From Salivita marina (lineage in GTDB: Bacteria; Pseudomonadota; Gammaproteobacteria; Pseudomonadales; Azotimanducaceae), in contig JAYQNS010000004.1 of NCBI GenBank assembly GCA_038144425.1, positions 496,001 to 560,000 on the forward strand: a stretch of DNA of 64,000 nucleotides, written 5' to 3'. The translations under genes were made by a program, and so were the position numbers. The notes below the pieces were generated by a model, which had not been told where the DNA came from, ran no database searches, and was given only the letters and a program-made list of their open reading frames with translations. This document shows positions 1-8,854 of the stretch, one piece after another. Numbering within the stretch: the first letter of the stretch is position 1; each line of letters starts with the position of its first letter.

Positions 1-863
1 TCAACGGCGCCACGGCCCTCAGCCCCGCGGCCCATGATCGAATCGACGGCCTCGAGCATCTAGACAAGGTGGTGGACATCGACCAGAGCCCCATCGGCCG
101 AACGCCGCGTTCGAATCCCGCTACCTACACTGGCCTCTTCACGCCCATACGGGAGCTTTTCGCCCAAACCAGTGAAGCCCGCACCCGGGGTTACAAACCA
201 GGAAGATTCAGCTTCAACGTAAAAGGGGGCCGGTGCGAGGCGTGTCAAGGCGATGGGCTCATCAAGGTGGAGATGCACTTCCTCCCGGATATCTACGTCG
301 TCTGCGATGCCTGCAAGGGCAAGCGCTACAACAGGGAAACCTTGGAGGTGCAGTACAAAGGCAAAAACATCAATGAGGTGCTTCAGATGACCGTGGAGGA
401 AGGCCTTAGCTTCTTCTCGGCCATTCCCGTACTGGCCCGAAAGCTCCAAACCCTCATGGACGTAGGCCTCAGCTACGTGCGCCTGGGCCAAAGCGCCACC
501 ACGCTCTCCGGGGGCGAGGCGCAGCGGGTAAAGCTTGCCCGGGAGCTCTCGAAGCGCGATACGGGCAACACGCTCTACATCTTGGACGAGCCCACGACGG
601 GCCTGCACTTTCAAGATATTGAGCTGCTGCTCGAGGTCCTTCACCGTTTGCGCGATCACGGCAATACGGTCGTAGTGATTGAGCACAACCTTGACGTCAT
701 CAAGACAGCCGACTGGATCCTCGATCTGGGTCCCGAGGGCGGTTCCGGGGGCGGGCAAATTATCGCCGAAGGTACGCCGGAAGACGTCGCGGCTCACTCT
801 GCGTCCATTACGGGCCGCTTCCTAAAACCCTACCTTAAAGCCAAGCGTCGCCGGGCCGCCTAG
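1..863 (+). CDS. uvrA: UvrA, excinuclease ABC subunit A (C-terminal part, cut by window edge)
   Basis: DNA damage-recognition ATPase of nucleotide excision repair; works in the cytoplasm with UvrB. About 287 codons are visible, open from the first full codon at base 3, so the N-terminal two thirds lie outside the window. Seen in order: the conserved stretch DIDQSPIGRTPRSNPATYTG, a CxxC...CxxC zinc module (CEAC and CDAC), the ABC signature LSGGEAQRVKLA, the Walker B segment LYILDEPTTGLH and the switch histidine region VVVIEHNLDVIK. It converges on rplQ and shares a bidirectional terminator with it. The family assignment is secure. Confidence 0.97.
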   Translation, partial: NGATALSPAAHDRIDGLEHLDKVVDIDQSPIGRTPRSNPATYTGLFTPIRELFAQTSEARTRGYKPGRFSFNVKGGRCEACQGDGLIKVEMHFLPDIYVVCDACKGKRYNRETLEVQYKGKNINEVLQMTVEEGLSFFSAIPVLARKLQTLMDVGLSYVRLGQSATTLSGGEAQRVKLARELSKRDTGNTLYILDEPTTGLHFQDIELLLEVLHRLRDHGNTVVVIEHNLDVIKTADWILDLGPEGGSGGGQIIAEGTPEDVAAHSASITGRFLKPYLKAKRRRAA

Positions 864-877
864 CGAGCCCCCAAACG

Positions 878-904
878 AAAAACGGCGCCCTCAGGCGCCG
901 TTTT
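878..904. terminator. Bidirectional intrinsic terminator between uvrA and rplQ
   Basis: Perfect inverted repeat AAAACGGCGCC / GGCGCCGTTTT with a short CTCA loop. An A-run on one side and a T-run on the other let it serve both uvrA (plus) and the alpha operon (minus). Confidence 0.88.
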
Positions 905-924
905 AACCGCGGGGAACCAGGCGC

Positions 925-1338
925 TTAGGCCTCGTCTTCCACCTCCACGGACTCTTCTTCGACATCGTCGAGATCAGGCATGGGTCGATCCACCAGCTCG
1001 ATGAAGGCCATGGGCGCCGCGTCACCGGCGCGGAAGCCACACTTCAATATGCGGGTGTAACCCCCGGGACGCTCAGCGTAGCGCGGGCCGATCTCAGTGA
1101 AGAGCTTGCCCACGGCTTCCTTGCTCCGGGTCCGGCTAAAGGCCAGACGTCGGTTAGCCACGGAATCTTCCTTCGCCAAGGTGATCAGGGGCTCTGCGAC
1201 CCGACGAAGCTCCTTCGCCTTAGGCAGAGTGGTTTTGATCACCTCATGCTCGATTAGCGAAACCGCCATATTGCGGAACATTGCGGTCCGATGGGAGCTG
1301 TTGCGGTTGAGCTGACGACCACTTTTACGGTGACGCAT
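925..1338 (-). CDS. rplQ: Large ribosomal subunit protein bL17
   Basis: Component of the 50S subunit near the exit tunnel. The 137-residue product begins MRHRKSGRQLNRNSSHR, the family hallmark, and has the usual RTRSKEAVGKLF region. It ends in an acidic tail (DLDDVEEESVEVEDEA) that makes it slightly longer than the E. coli protein (127 residues). It is last in the alpha operon (rpsM-rpsK-rpsD-rpoA-rplQ), 33 nt after rpoA, and faces the shared terminator. Confidence 0.97.
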   Translation of the reverse strand: MRHRKSGRQLNRNSSHRTAMFRNMAVSLIEHEVIKTTLPKAKELRRVAEPLITLAKEDSVANRRLAFSRTRSKEAVGKLFTEIGPRYAERPGGYTRILKCGFRAGDAAPMAFIELVDRPMPDLDDVEEESVEVEDEA

Positions 1339-1371
1339 GACTTCGGTTTCCTTGACGCTTAGGGGCGACGC

Positions 1372-2373
1372 TTAGGCGATCGCTTTGTCATCCTTCTTGA
1401 GGCTTGCGGGCGGCCAGCTGTCCAGGCGCATGCCCAGAGAGAGGCCCCGGGACGCAAGCACGTCCTTAATTTCCGTGAGCGACTTCTTGCCCAGGTTCGG
1501 CGTCTTTAGCAGCTCCACTTCCGTTCGCTGGATCAAATCACCGATGTAATAGATGTTCTCTGCCTTCAGGCAATTAGCGCTACGCACCGTCAGCTCTAAG
1601 TCGTCGACGGGACGAAGAAGGATCGGATCGATCTGCTCTTCGCTTTCCGCCGCTGCGGGCTCCGCCTGACCTTCGAGGTCCACGAACACGGCGAGCTGCT
1701 GCTGGAGGATCGTGGCAGCGCGACGGATCGCTTCCTCGGGCTCGATGGTGCCGTTGGTCTCGAGGTCGATGATCAACTTGTCGAGGTCCGTGCGCTGCTC
1801 AACCCGGGCCGCTTCTACGCTGTAGGCGACACGGTAGATCGGGCTGAAGGTTGCATCGAGAAGAAGCACGCCTATGGGACGCGTTTCTTCTTCTTCGCCG
1901 CGACGAGCATCGGCAGGCTCATAGCCTCGTCCTCGGGCCACGTGAAGTTCCATTTTAAGCTTACCGCCGCTGTTCAGCGTAGCGATGTGGTGCTCCGGGT
2001 TCACCAGCTCCACATCTTGCGGAAGCTGGAGATCTGCCGCCGTCACCTCCCCAGCGCCACTTTTAGACAGCGTAAGGGTGGCTTCGTCGGCGCCGTGCAT
2101 GCGAACGGCCAGACCCTTGAGGTTCAGAAGGATCTCAATGACGTCTTCCTGCACCCCTTCGATCGCGCTGTACTCATGCTGCACGCCATCGATTTGCACG
2201 TCTGTGACGGCGCAGCCGGGCATGGAAGACAGCAGAATACGGCGAAGCGTATTGCCAAGGGTATGACCGAAGCCGCGCTCGAGAGGTTCGAGCGTTACCT
2301 TCGCACGGGTCTTGCTGACTTCCTGAACCTGAATGTTTTTCGGCGTCAGGAATTCGGTGACGGATCGTGCCAT
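1372..2373 (-). CDS. rpoA: RNA polymerase alpha subunit
   Basis: Dimerising scaffold of RNA polymerase and contact point for UP elements and activators. 333 residues (E. coli 329). The N-terminal domain carries LEPLERGFGHTLGNTLRRIL. After an acidic linker near residues 235-250, the C-terminal domain holds VRSANCLKAENIYYIGDL, including the DNA-contacting Arg-Ser-Ala-Asn-Cys-Leu-Lys segment, then TPNLGKKSLTEIKDVL. It lies between rpsD and rplQ, as in other gammaproteobacteria. Confidence 0.98.
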   Translation of the reverse strand: MARSVTEFLTPKNIQVQEVSKTRAKVTLEPLERGFGHTLGNTLRRILLSSMPGCAVTDVQIDGVQHEYSAIEGVQEDVIEILLNLKGLAVRMHGADEATLTLSKSGAGEVTAADLQLPQDVELVNPEHHIATLNSGGKLKMELHVARGRGYEPADARRGEEEETRPIGVLLLDATFSPIYRVAYSVEAARVEQRTDLDKLIIDLETNGTIEPEEAIRRAATILQQQLAVFVDLEGQAEPAAAESEEQIDPILLRPVDDLELTVRSANCLKAENIYYIGDLIQRTEVELLKTPNLGKKSLTEIKDVLASRGLSLGMRLDSWPPASLKKDDKAIA

Positions 2374-2396
2374 GTCGTGACCTGCCCTAAAATCGG

Positions 2397-3017
2397 TTAC
2401 TTGGAGTAAAGCTCGACGATCAGGTTTTCGTTGATCTCGGCAGACAGCTCACCCCGATCTGGGTGACGCTTGAAGGTGCCGGCGAGCTTGCTGGCGTCGA
2501 ACTCAAGCCATTCGCAGGGCGCGCGTTGAGCGGCCAGTTGAAGGGCAGCTTGAATCCGAAGCTGGCTCTTAGACTTCTCACGAACGGTGATGACGTCGTC
2601 AGGCTTCACCTGATAGGACGGAATATTCACCAATGCGCCGTTCACCTCGACACTCTTATGCGAGACCAGCTGGCGCGCTTCCGCCCGGGTAGACCCAAGC
2701 CCAAGGCGATAAACGACGTTGTCTAGGCGGCTTTCAAGGGCGCGGAGAAGGTTCTCACCGGTGGCACCCTTTTGCCGATCAGCACGCTTGTAGTAATTGC
2801 GAAACTGACGTTCGAGCACGCCGTAGATACGGCGCACCTTCTGCTTTTCGCGAAGCTGCACGGCGTAGTCCGACGGACGCTGACGCCGGGCGCCGTGCTG
2901 TCCGGGAGGGGCTTCCGCCTTGCACTTGGAATCAAGGGGACGCACACCGCTGGTCAGCATCAGATCAGTGCCTTCGCGACGTGCTAATTTCAGTCTCGGG
3001 CCGGTATAGCGGGCCAT
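2397..3017 (-). CDS. rpsD: Small ribosomal subunit protein uS4
   Basis: Primary 16S rRNA-binding assembly protein; in enterics it is also the translational repressor of the alpha operon. 206 residues, the same length as the E. coli protein. Begins MARYTGPRLKLARREGTDL, with an S4 RNA-binding domain at roughly residues 95-160 (SRLDNVVYRLG, SHKSVEVNG). No zinc cysteine cluster is visible near the N-terminus, so this is the zinc-independent form. 23 nt separate it from rpoA. Confidence 0.97.
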   Translation of the reverse strand: MARYTGPRLKLARREGTDLMLTSGVRPLDSKCKAEAPPGQHGARRQRPSDYAVQLREKQKVRRIYGVLERQFRNYYKRADRQKGATGENLLRALESRLDNVVYRLGLGSTRAEARQLVSHKSVEVNGALVNIPSYQVKPDDVITVREKSKSQLRIQAALQLAAQRAPCEWLEFDASKLAGTFKRHPDRGELSAEINENLIVELYSK

Positions 3018-3050
3018 CAGATTCTCCTGCGTTCAGTCCGCGAGCGGACG

Positions 3051-3434
3051 TTAAACCCGACGCTTCTTGGGCGGACGGCAACCATTGTGCGGAATCGGCG
3101 TGACGTCCGTTATGCTGGCAATGCGGAAGCCCACACCGTTCAGCGCACGGACTGCGGACTCGCGACCAGGCCCCGGCCCCTTCACGTAGACGTCGAGATT
3201 CTTCATGCCATAGTCCAGCGCTGCCGTGCCCGCCCGCTCCGCGGCCACCTGAGCAGCAAAGGGGGTCGACTTCCGCGAGCCCCGGAAACCACTGCCACCG
3301 GAAGTCGCCCAGCAGAGCGCGTTCCCCTGGCGGTCAGAGATAGTGATGATCGTGTTGTTAAAAGACGCGTGAATATGGGCAACCCCGTCCACCACGACTT
3401 TCTTAACACGCTTCTTAGAGCCGGCTTCTGCCAT
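3051..3434 (-). CDS. rpsK: Small ribosomal subunit protein uS11
   Basis: Platform protein of the 30S subunit, close to the mRNA exit site. 127 residues. Diagnostic segments are HIHASFNNTIITISDRQGN, GSRKSTPFAAQ and the C-terminal DVTPIPHNGCRPPKKRRV. It sits between rpsM and rpsD in the alpha operon. Confidence 0.97.
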   Translation of the reverse strand: MAEAGSKKRVKKVVVDGVAHIHASFNNTIITISDRQGNALCWATSGGSGFRGSRKSTPFAAQVAAERAGTAALDYGMKNLDVYVKGPGPGRESAVRALNGVGFRIASITDVTPIPHNGCRPPKKRRV

Positions 3435-3488
3435 GAGCTAACAATCCTTTCGCAACGGGGCCGCCAGGCGGGGCCGCCTTGGCCGTCA

Positions 3489-3845
3489 TTACTTACGAAT
3501 GGGACGCGTGGGGCCCTTACGGGTGCGCGCGTTGGTTTTGGTCCGCTGACCCCGAAGCGGCAGGCCGCGACGATGGCGAATACCGCGGTAGCAACCGAGA
3601 TCCATGAGCCGCTTGATGTTCATGGACACCTCCCGGCGAAGATCCCCTTCCACCGGCATCTTGGCGATTTCGTTCCGCAGAGCGTCGAGTTCCCCATCCG
3701 TGAGGTCCCCGATGCGCGCCGTCCGCGCCACCCCAACGGTGTCGCACAGCTTCTTTGCAGTGACGCGGCCGATCCCAAAGATGTAGGTCAGCGAGATTTC
3801 CGCGTGCTTGTTGTCCGGAATATTGACGCCGGCAATACGAGCCAT
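3489..3845 (-). CDS. rpsM: Small ribosomal subunit protein uS13
   Basis: Head protein of the 30S subunit that contacts P-site tRNA and bridges to the 50S. The start chosen gives MARIAGVNIPDNKHAEISLT (118 residues, as in E. coli); an in-frame upstream start adding MPS is possible but atypical. The C-terminus has RHRRGLPLRGQRTKTNARTR. It is first in the alpha operon; the 92-nt gap to rpmJ is where an S4-responsive leader would lie, but I did not model one. Confidence 0.96.
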   Translation of the reverse strand: MARIAGVNIPDNKHAEISLTYIFGIGRVTAKKLCDTVGVARTARIGDLTDGELDALRNEIAKMPVEGDLRREVSMNIKRLMDLGCYRGIRHRRGLPLRGQRTKTNARTRKGPTRPIRK

Positions 3846-3937
3846 TGATGGCACTCCTCGGTTTCCAGGGCGACAGCCTGCGCCAAAAAAGGGCGCGAAA
3901 GGTTAGCTGCAAACCCCTAACAAATCAAATGTTTTAC

Positions 3938-4054
3938 CTAACCCTGGCGCTGCTTATGGCGCGGCTCGGCGGAACAGATCACGCGGACGCTGCCGTGGCG
4001 ACGGATGATCTTGCAGTTCCGGCAAATCTTGCGAACAGATGCTCTTACCTTCAT
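3938..4054 (-). CDS. rpmJ: Large ribosomal subunit protein bL36
   Basis: A 38-residue 50S protein read directly from the minus strand: MKVRASVRKICRNCKIIRR, then HGSVRVICSAEPRHKQRQG. Three cysteines (11, 14, 27) and His33 form the zinc-ribbon of the zinc-containing paralogue. It lies 21 nt downstream of secY and upstream of rpsM, its standard place at the end of the spc operon. Confidence 0.95.
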   Translation of the reverse strand: MKVRASVRKICRNCKIIRRHGSVRVICSAEPRHKQRQG

Positions 4055-4075
4055 GACACGCTCCTGGGGTCGCCC

Positions 4076-5403
4076 TTAGCGACGCGCACCTTTTCCATAG
4101 CTCTGGAGATTGGACCGCTCCATCAACTTCGCATACTGGCTGGACATCAGGTGCGATTGAACCTGTGCCATGAAGTCCATGGAGACCACCACTACGATCA
4201 ACATCGCCGTCCCGCCCAAACGAAAGGTGACGTCGAAGCCCACCACTAAAAATTCAGGTAGCAAGCACACCGCGGCAATGTAGAGCGAGCCAAACATGGT
4301 TAGCCGCGTCGTGATGTCGTCGATGTGCTTCGCCGTGTGCTGCCCGGGACGGATCCCCGGCACATAAGCCCCTTGCCGCTTAAGGTTCTCTGCAATTTCC
4401 TTGGGGTTAAACATCAACGCCGTGTAGAAGAAGCAGAAAAAAATAATCCCTCCAGCGAACAGCAGAACGTACAAAAAATTCCCCGGAGAAAGCGCCAAGG
4501 CAATTTCTTGAAGCCATTCCATGCCCGGCGTTTGCCCGAACCATTGGGCTATGGTCGCCGGAGCCAAAAGCAGGCTGCTGGCAAAAATAGCCGGGATCAC
4601 GCCAGCCATGTTCACCTTCAGCGGCAGATGAGAAGACTGAGCCTGATAGACCCGTCGACCCTGCTGGCGCTTCGCATAGTTCACCACGATACGCCGCTGA
4701 CCCCGCTCTACGTAAACCACGAAAGCGATAATCGCTACCGCCAGGGCCGCAATGACCAGCAGCGCGATGATGTTGATATCACCCTGCCGCGCGGCCTCAA
4801 AGCTTTGCCCGATGGCCGCCGGGAAACCCGCCACGATCCCGGCAAAAATCAGCATAGAGATACCGTTGCCCACCCCCGCTCCGTAATCTGCTCGCCGAGC
4901 CACATCATGAAGATGGCACCGGTCACGAGCGAAACGGTCGCTACGAAATAAAACCCAAGGCCCGTGGTGTAGGTCAGGCCCTGGGACGCTAGACCTACCG
5001 ACATACCCCAGCCCTGCACCAGGGCAATGGCTACCGTGCCATAGCGGGTGTACTGCATGATCTTCCGACGCCCCGCCTCCCCTTCCTTACGAAGCTGCTC
5101 GAGGCGCGGATCCATGGCCGTGAGCAAATTCATGATGATGGAGGCAGTGATATAAGGCATCACGCCCAGCGCGAGGATGCTCATGCGCTCCAGGGCGCCC
5201 CCGGAAAACATGTTAAAGAGCTCGAGGATGCCCCCCTGGTTCTGCTCAAAGAGCTGACGCAGCCGAACGGGATCAATCCCCGGAATCGGGATGTGCGTAC
5301 CGATGCGATACACCAGAAGCGCCACCAGGACGAACAGGATGCGGCGGATCAGCTCCTGCACCCCAGCCTGTGCACCTGCTAGCGATTTCGGATCGACGGC
5401 CAT
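4076..5403 (-). CDS. secY: Protein translocase channel SecY, interrupted by a 1-nt frameshift as read
   Basis: Central pore of the Sec translocon in the inner membrane, partner of SecE (30958-31329 here). The reading frame is broken. The N-terminal part (5403 down to about 4878) starts MAVDPKSLAGAQAGVQEL and runs to GEQITERG. The C-terminal part resumes one frame over with VGNGISMLIFAGIVAG and ends QSYGKGARR. In the intact family these two stretches are contiguous. The break falls in a run of five C at 4873-4877 (five G in the coding sense). One more G would give ERG-VGNG and a 442-residue protein, against 443 in E. coli. The gene is essential, so a sequencing or assembly indel is the likeliest cause. 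Confidence 0.93.
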
Positions 5404-5424
5404 GGCGAAGCTCCCGGGACGCCC

Positions 5425-5892
5425 TTAGGCGTCCTGTGCCGCTTCAGCGGCCGGCGCTTCGTCGACAACACTACCGCCCGCCGCCTCGATCGCTGCCCGG
5501 GCCCCTTTGCTCACGGCAACACCTTTCACCGTGTACGCCTGGCTCACGGAACCGGAAAGCATGATGCGGGCCCGGCGCATATCGCGGCGAATGACGTTGG
5601 CTGCCTTCAGGGACTCGAGGGTCACCTCACCACCCTGTACCTTGGCCAGCTCACTTAGGCGTACTTCTGCAGTTACGCGACCGATCCGCGACTGGAAACC
5701 GAACTTCGGCACCCGACGTTGGAGCGGCATCTGGCCACCCTCGAAGCCCGGGCGAATCGAGGACCCGCTACGGGAGGTCTGGCCCTTCACACCGCGACCA
5801 CCGGTCTTACCGATGCCGCTGGAGGTTCCCCGACCCACCCGCTTCTTGGAGGGGCGACTTCCGGGACCTGCTTTTAGATCGTTAAGGCGCAT
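5425..5892 (-). CDS. rplO: Large ribosomal subunit protein uL15
   Basis: 50S assembly protein. Start taken at MRLNDLKAGPGSRPSKKRVG (155 residues), because an upstream in-frame Met would overlap rpmD and adds non-conserved residues. The glycine-rich GRGTSSGIGKTGGRG region is diagnostic. A C-terminal Ala/Glu extension (DEAPAAEAAQDA) makes it about ten residues longer than the E. coli protein. It lies 4 nt after rpmD and just before secY. Confidence 0.95.
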   Translation of the reverse strand: MRLNDLKAGPGSRPSKKRVGRGTSSGIGKTGGRGVKGQTSRSGSSIRPGFEGGQMPLQRRVPKFGFQSRIGRVTAEVRLSELAKVQGGEVTLESLKAANVIRRDMRRARIMLSGSVSQAYTVKGVAVSKGARAAIEAAGGSVVDEAPAAEAAQDA

Positions 5893-5896
5893 GCCC

Positions 5897-6082
5897 TTAC
5901 TCTCCCTCAACCCGAACGAGATACGGGACCTTGTTAATCATGCCCCGCACCGCCGGCGTATCTTCCACTTCCACGCTGTGACCGATGCGACGAAGCCCCA
6001 GCCCGTGCACGCATGCAATGTGCTTCTTCAGCCGACCCGCAGTGCTGCGAATCTGAATCACTCGAATTTTGCTGTCCGCCAC
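5897..6082 (-). CDS. rpmD: Large ribosomal subunit protein uL30
   Basis: A 61-residue 50S protein: KIRVIQIRSTAGRLKKHIA, then LGLRRIGHSVEVEDTPAVRGMINKV in two conserved blocks. Its size and its place between rpsE and rplO match the bacterial family. Confidence 0.95.
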   Translation of the reverse strand: MADSKIRVIQIRSTAGRLKKHIACVHGLGLRRIGHSVEVEDTPAVRGMINKVPYLVRVEGE

Positions 6083-6100
6083 GCTCTTCTCCTCGAAGCC

Positions 6101-6604
6101 TTAAGCCGTCAGCTCTTCAACGCTCTTCCCACGCTTGGCCGCAACCTGACCCGGGGAACGAATATTCTTCAGCGCCTTGAAGGTGGCATTAACGACGTTG
6201 ACCGGGTTCGTCGACCCATAGCACTTGGCCAATACGTTGTGGACCCCTGCGGCTTCCAGGACCGCGCGCATCGCGCCTCCGGCGATAACGCCGGTCCCTT
6301 CCGATGCCGGCTGCATATACACCTTAGAGGCACCATGGATGCCTGTGGTGGCGTACCAAATGGTAGAGCCATCAAGGTCCACGTCGGCCATGTTGCGACG
6401 CGCCGACTCCATCGCCTTTTGGATAGCGACGGGCACTTCCCTTGCCTTACCGCGACCAAAGCCCACGCGACCGGCGCCATCGCCGACCACGGCGAGCGCC
6501 GTAAAACCGAAGATGCGGCCGCCCTTGACCACCTTGGCTACGCGATTGATCTGGACGAGTTTCTCAACCAGTCCTTCTTCTTTGATTTCTTCCGTATAAG
6601 CCAT
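6101..6604 (-). CDS. rpsE: Small ribosomal subunit protein uS5
   Basis: 30S protein important for decoding accuracy. The start at MAYTEEIKEEGLVEKLVQIN gives 167 residues, identical in length to E. coli S5; the longer open frame (14 extra residues) is not conserved. Double-stranded-RNA-binding-like motif VVKGGRIFGFTALAVVGDG and the C-terminal KNIRSPGQVAAKRGKSVEEL are visible. Spc operon, 18 nt before rpmD. Confidence 0.96.
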   Translation of the reverse strand: MAYTEEIKEEGLVEKLVQINRVAKVVKGGRIFGFTALAVVGDGAGRVGFGRGKAREVPVAIQKAMESARRNMADVDLDGSTIWYATTGIHGASKVYMQPASEGTGVIAGGAMRAVLEAAGVHNVLAKCYGSTNPVNVVNATFKALKNIRSPGQVAAKRGKSVEELTA

Positions 6605-6614
6605 GATGCTTCCC

Positions 6615-6971
6615 TTAGAACTGCAGACCGGCTTCACGCGCCGCATCTGCTAGCGCTTTGACACGACCGTGGTAGCGGTACCCGGAACGATCGAAGGCAA
6701 CTTCTGAAATGCCTGCACCCACAGCGCGCTCAGCAAGAAGCTTGCCCACCCTCGAAGCGGCTTCCACATTCCCCGTCGCGCCATCCCGCAGGGCGGCGTC
6801 AAGCGTGGAGGCGGCTGCGAGCACGGTGCCGCCGTCAGCGGAAATCACCTGCGCGTAGATGTGGCGCGGCGTGCGGTGAACGCAAAGGCGCACCGCACCG
6901 AGGGTGCGCATGTGCGACCGAGCGCGGCGCGCGCGACGAAGGCGCGCTAGTTTTTTCTGATTCGGTTTCAT
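6615..6971 (-). CDS. rplR: Large ribosomal subunit protein uL18
   Basis: 5S rRNA-binding protein. The start at MKPNQKKLARLRRARRARSH gives 118 residues; the ten upstream in-frame residues are discarded as non-conserved. The C-terminal FDRSGYRYHGRVKALADAAR is the family hallmark. It lies 10 nt before rpsE. Confidence 0.95.
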   Translation of the reverse strand: MKPNQKKLARLRRARRARSHMRTLGAVRLCVHRTPRHIYAQVISADGGTVLAAASTLDAALRDGATGNVEAASRVGKLLAERAVGAGISEVAFDRSGYRYHGRVKALADAAREAGLQF

Positions 6972-7021
6972 GCTGATCTCGCACTCATCCATAGGGCCCA
7001 AATCTTGGGGCGCTAAACAAA

Positions 7022-7558
7022 TTATTTCTTCTTCGCTTCCTTACGACGTACGTTCTCGTCCGCGTACCGCACACCCTTACCCTTGTAGGGCTCCGGCGGA
7101 CGGAAGCGCCGAATCTCAGCCGACACCTGGCCAACCTTTTGCTTGCAGATGCCGCGAATCACGATCTCCGTCTGCGACGGGGTCTCAGCGTCAATCCCTT
7201 CCGGCAGCTGATACACCACCGGGTGGGAGAAGCCGAGGGACAGATTCACGGCGCGGCCCTGAGCCTGTGCCCGGTACCCCACCCCGACCAGCTGAAGCTT
7301 GCGCTCAAAGCCGTCGGTGACACCGGTCACCATGTTCTGCGCGAGGGCGCGAGCCGTACCGCACTGAGCCCACCCGCCGGTCGCACCTTCATCCGACGGC
7401 GCGAAGGTCAACGCGCCATCGGCTTCCGAAATCGAAACCGCCGGGTGTACATCCATGGACAGCTCGCCCTTGGCCCCTTTAATCGTCAGCGAACCCTCGG
7501 CGAGCTGTACCTGCACGCCCTGGGGAAGCTGAACTGGATTCTTTGCAACTCTCGACAT
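7022..7558 (-). CDS. rplF: Large ribosomal subunit protein uL6
   Basis: 50S protein near the factor-binding site. 178 residues: MSRVAKNPVQLPQGVQVQ at the start, KLQLVGVGYRAQAQG in the middle, and PPEPYKGKGVRYADENVRRK, typical of L6, at the end. It lies between rpsH and rplR in the spc operon. Confidence 0.96.
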   Translation of the reverse strand: MSRVAKNPVQLPQGVQVQLAEGSLTIKGAKGELSMDVHPAVSISEADGALTFAPSDEGATGGWAQCGTARALAQNMVTGVTDGFERKLQLVGVGYRAQAQGRAVNLSLGFSHPVVYQLPEGIDAETPSQTEIVIRGICKQKVGQVSAEIRRFRPPEPYKGKGVRYADENVRRKEAKKK

Positions 7559-7573
7559 GGCTCTATTCGCTCA

Positions 7574-7966
7574 TCAAAAGACGGTGCAGAGCACCTCGCC
7601 GCCGACGCCCTGCGCCCGGGCCGCCCGATCCGTCATCACCCCACGATTGGTGCTGACGATGGCTACGCCGAGACCGCCCCGAACCTTAGGGAGCGCGTCG
7701 CACGCTTTATAGTTCCGGAGCCCGGGGCGCGAAACGCGCGCGATCTCTTCGATCACCGGCTCCCCGTTGTGGTACTTCAGCGACACCGTCACCTCGGGCT
7801 TCACGCCCTCGACCACGGTGAAATCATTGACGTACCCTTCCTCCCGCAGCACGGCCAGCACCGCTAGCTTTGCCTTGGAAGAGGGCATGGTGACCGTCGG
7901 CTTCTTCCGGGCCTGCGCATTGCGCAGCCGGGTGAGGAGGTCGGACAGGGGATCTTGCATGCTCAT
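7574..7966 (-). CDS. rpsH: Small ribosomal subunit protein uS8
   Basis: 16S rRNA-binding protein and, in enterics, translational repressor of the spc operon. 130 residues, starting MSMQDPLSDLLTRLRNAQ and ending GVGGEVLCTVF, both standard for the family. The central RVSRPGLRNYK block is conserved. Confidence 0.96.
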   Translation of the reverse strand: MSMQDPLSDLLTRLRNAQARKKPTVTMPSSKAKLAVLAVLREEGYVNDFTVVEGVKPEVTVSLKYHNGEPVIEEIARVSRPGLRNYKACDALPKVRGGLGVAIVSTNRGVMTDRAARAQGVGGEVLCTVF

Positions 7967-7983
7967 AGTCCTCTCCTTTCCCC

Positions 7984-8289
7984 TTACCAGGACGACATCA
8001 CAAGCCCGGGCACATCACCGCGCATGGCGGCCTCCCGAAGCTTGTTCCGGCCCAGACCAAACTTGCGATAAACCCCATGGGGCCGGCCCGTCACGCGACA
8101 GCGGCGTTGCTGGCGGCTCGGGCTCGCGTTCCGCGGAAGCTTCTGCAGGCTCTGCTGCGCCTCCCAGCGGTCTTCTTCCGACGCGCTGCGATCATTGATA
8201 ATTGCCTTCAGCTCAGCCCGCTTCTTCGCGTAGCGCTGCACCGCCTTCGCGCGCTTCTTCTCGCGCTCTACCATGGAAACCTTGGCCAT
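7984..8289 (-). CDS. rpsN: Small ribosomal subunit protein uS14 (zinc-free type)
   Basis: 30S head protein of 101 residues. It starts MAKVSMVEREKKRAKAVQRY, carries CRVTGRPHGVYRKFGLGRNK and ends GDVPGLVMSSW. It lacks the CxxC pairs of the short zinc form. The rplE stop codon overlaps this start (TAATG), which implies translational coupling. Confidence 0.96.
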   Translation of the reverse strand: MAKVSMVEREKKRAKAVQRYAKKRAELKAIINDRSASEEDRWEAQQSLQKLPRNASPSRQQRRCRVTGRPHGVYRKFGLGRNKLREAAMRGDVPGLVMSSW

Positions 8290-8840
8290 TACGCTTGTCC
8301 TGCCGTACGAAAGGGGAAATTGAAGGCCGCCAGCAAAGCGCGACCCTCCTCGTCATTCTTCGCCGTGGTGGTGATGCAGATATCCAGACCACGGAGCGTA
8401 TCGACCTTGTCATAGTCGATCTCCGGGAAAACAATCTGCTCGCTGAAACCCATAGCGTAGTTGCCCCGACCGTCGAAGGACTTCGGGGACAGGCCGCGGA
8501 AATCCCGCTGCCGGGGAATCGCGATGGCAACCAGCCGCTCAAAGAACTCGTACATGCGCGCCCGGCGCAGAGTCACCTTACAGCCGATGGGATAGCCATC
8601 ACGGATCTTAAAGCCCGCCACAGACTTCCGCGCCACGGTGACCACGGGCTTCTGCCCGCTAATCAACCCCATGTCGCCGGTGGCCGCCTCAATGATCTTC
8701 CGATCACCAATAGCCTCGCCCAAACCCATGTTGAGCGTAATTTTCTCAAGCCGCGGGACTTCCATCACTGAGCCGTAGGAAAACTGCTCCATGAGCTTCG
8801 GGACGATCTCGCCGCGATACTGTTCGTAAAGCTTAGTCAT
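8289..8840 (-). CDS. rplE: Large ribosomal subunit protein uL5
   Basis: 5S rRNA-binding protein at the central protuberance. 183 residues. Begins MTKLYEQYRGEIVPKLMEQF, contains NMGLGEAIGDRK, GQKPVVTVARKS and RGLSPKSFDGRGNYAMG, and ends near FPFRTAGQA. It lies between rplX and rpsN, overlapping the latter by one base. Confidence 0.96.
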   Translation of the reverse strand: MTKLYEQYRGEIVPKLMEQFSYGSVMEVPRLEKITLNMGLGEAIGDRKIIEAATGDMGLISGQKPVVTVARKSVAGFKIRDGYPIGCKVTLRRARMYEFFERLVAIAIPRQRDFRGLSPKSFDGRGNYAMGFSEQIVFPEIDYDKVDTLRGLDICITTTAKNDEEGRALLAAFNFPFRTAGQA

Positions 8841-8854
8841 GGCCGCCTAATTCC

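Noticed and set aside
60..797. 245-codon minus-strand frame opposite uvrA
   Set aside because: Antisense shadow of conserved UvrA motifs.
4849..4903. Programmed ribosomal frameshift in secY
   Set aside because: No canonical slippery heptamer or stimulatory structure is apparent and SecY is not known to need one; a missing G in a G-run is simpler. It is kept as a testable alternative in the findings.
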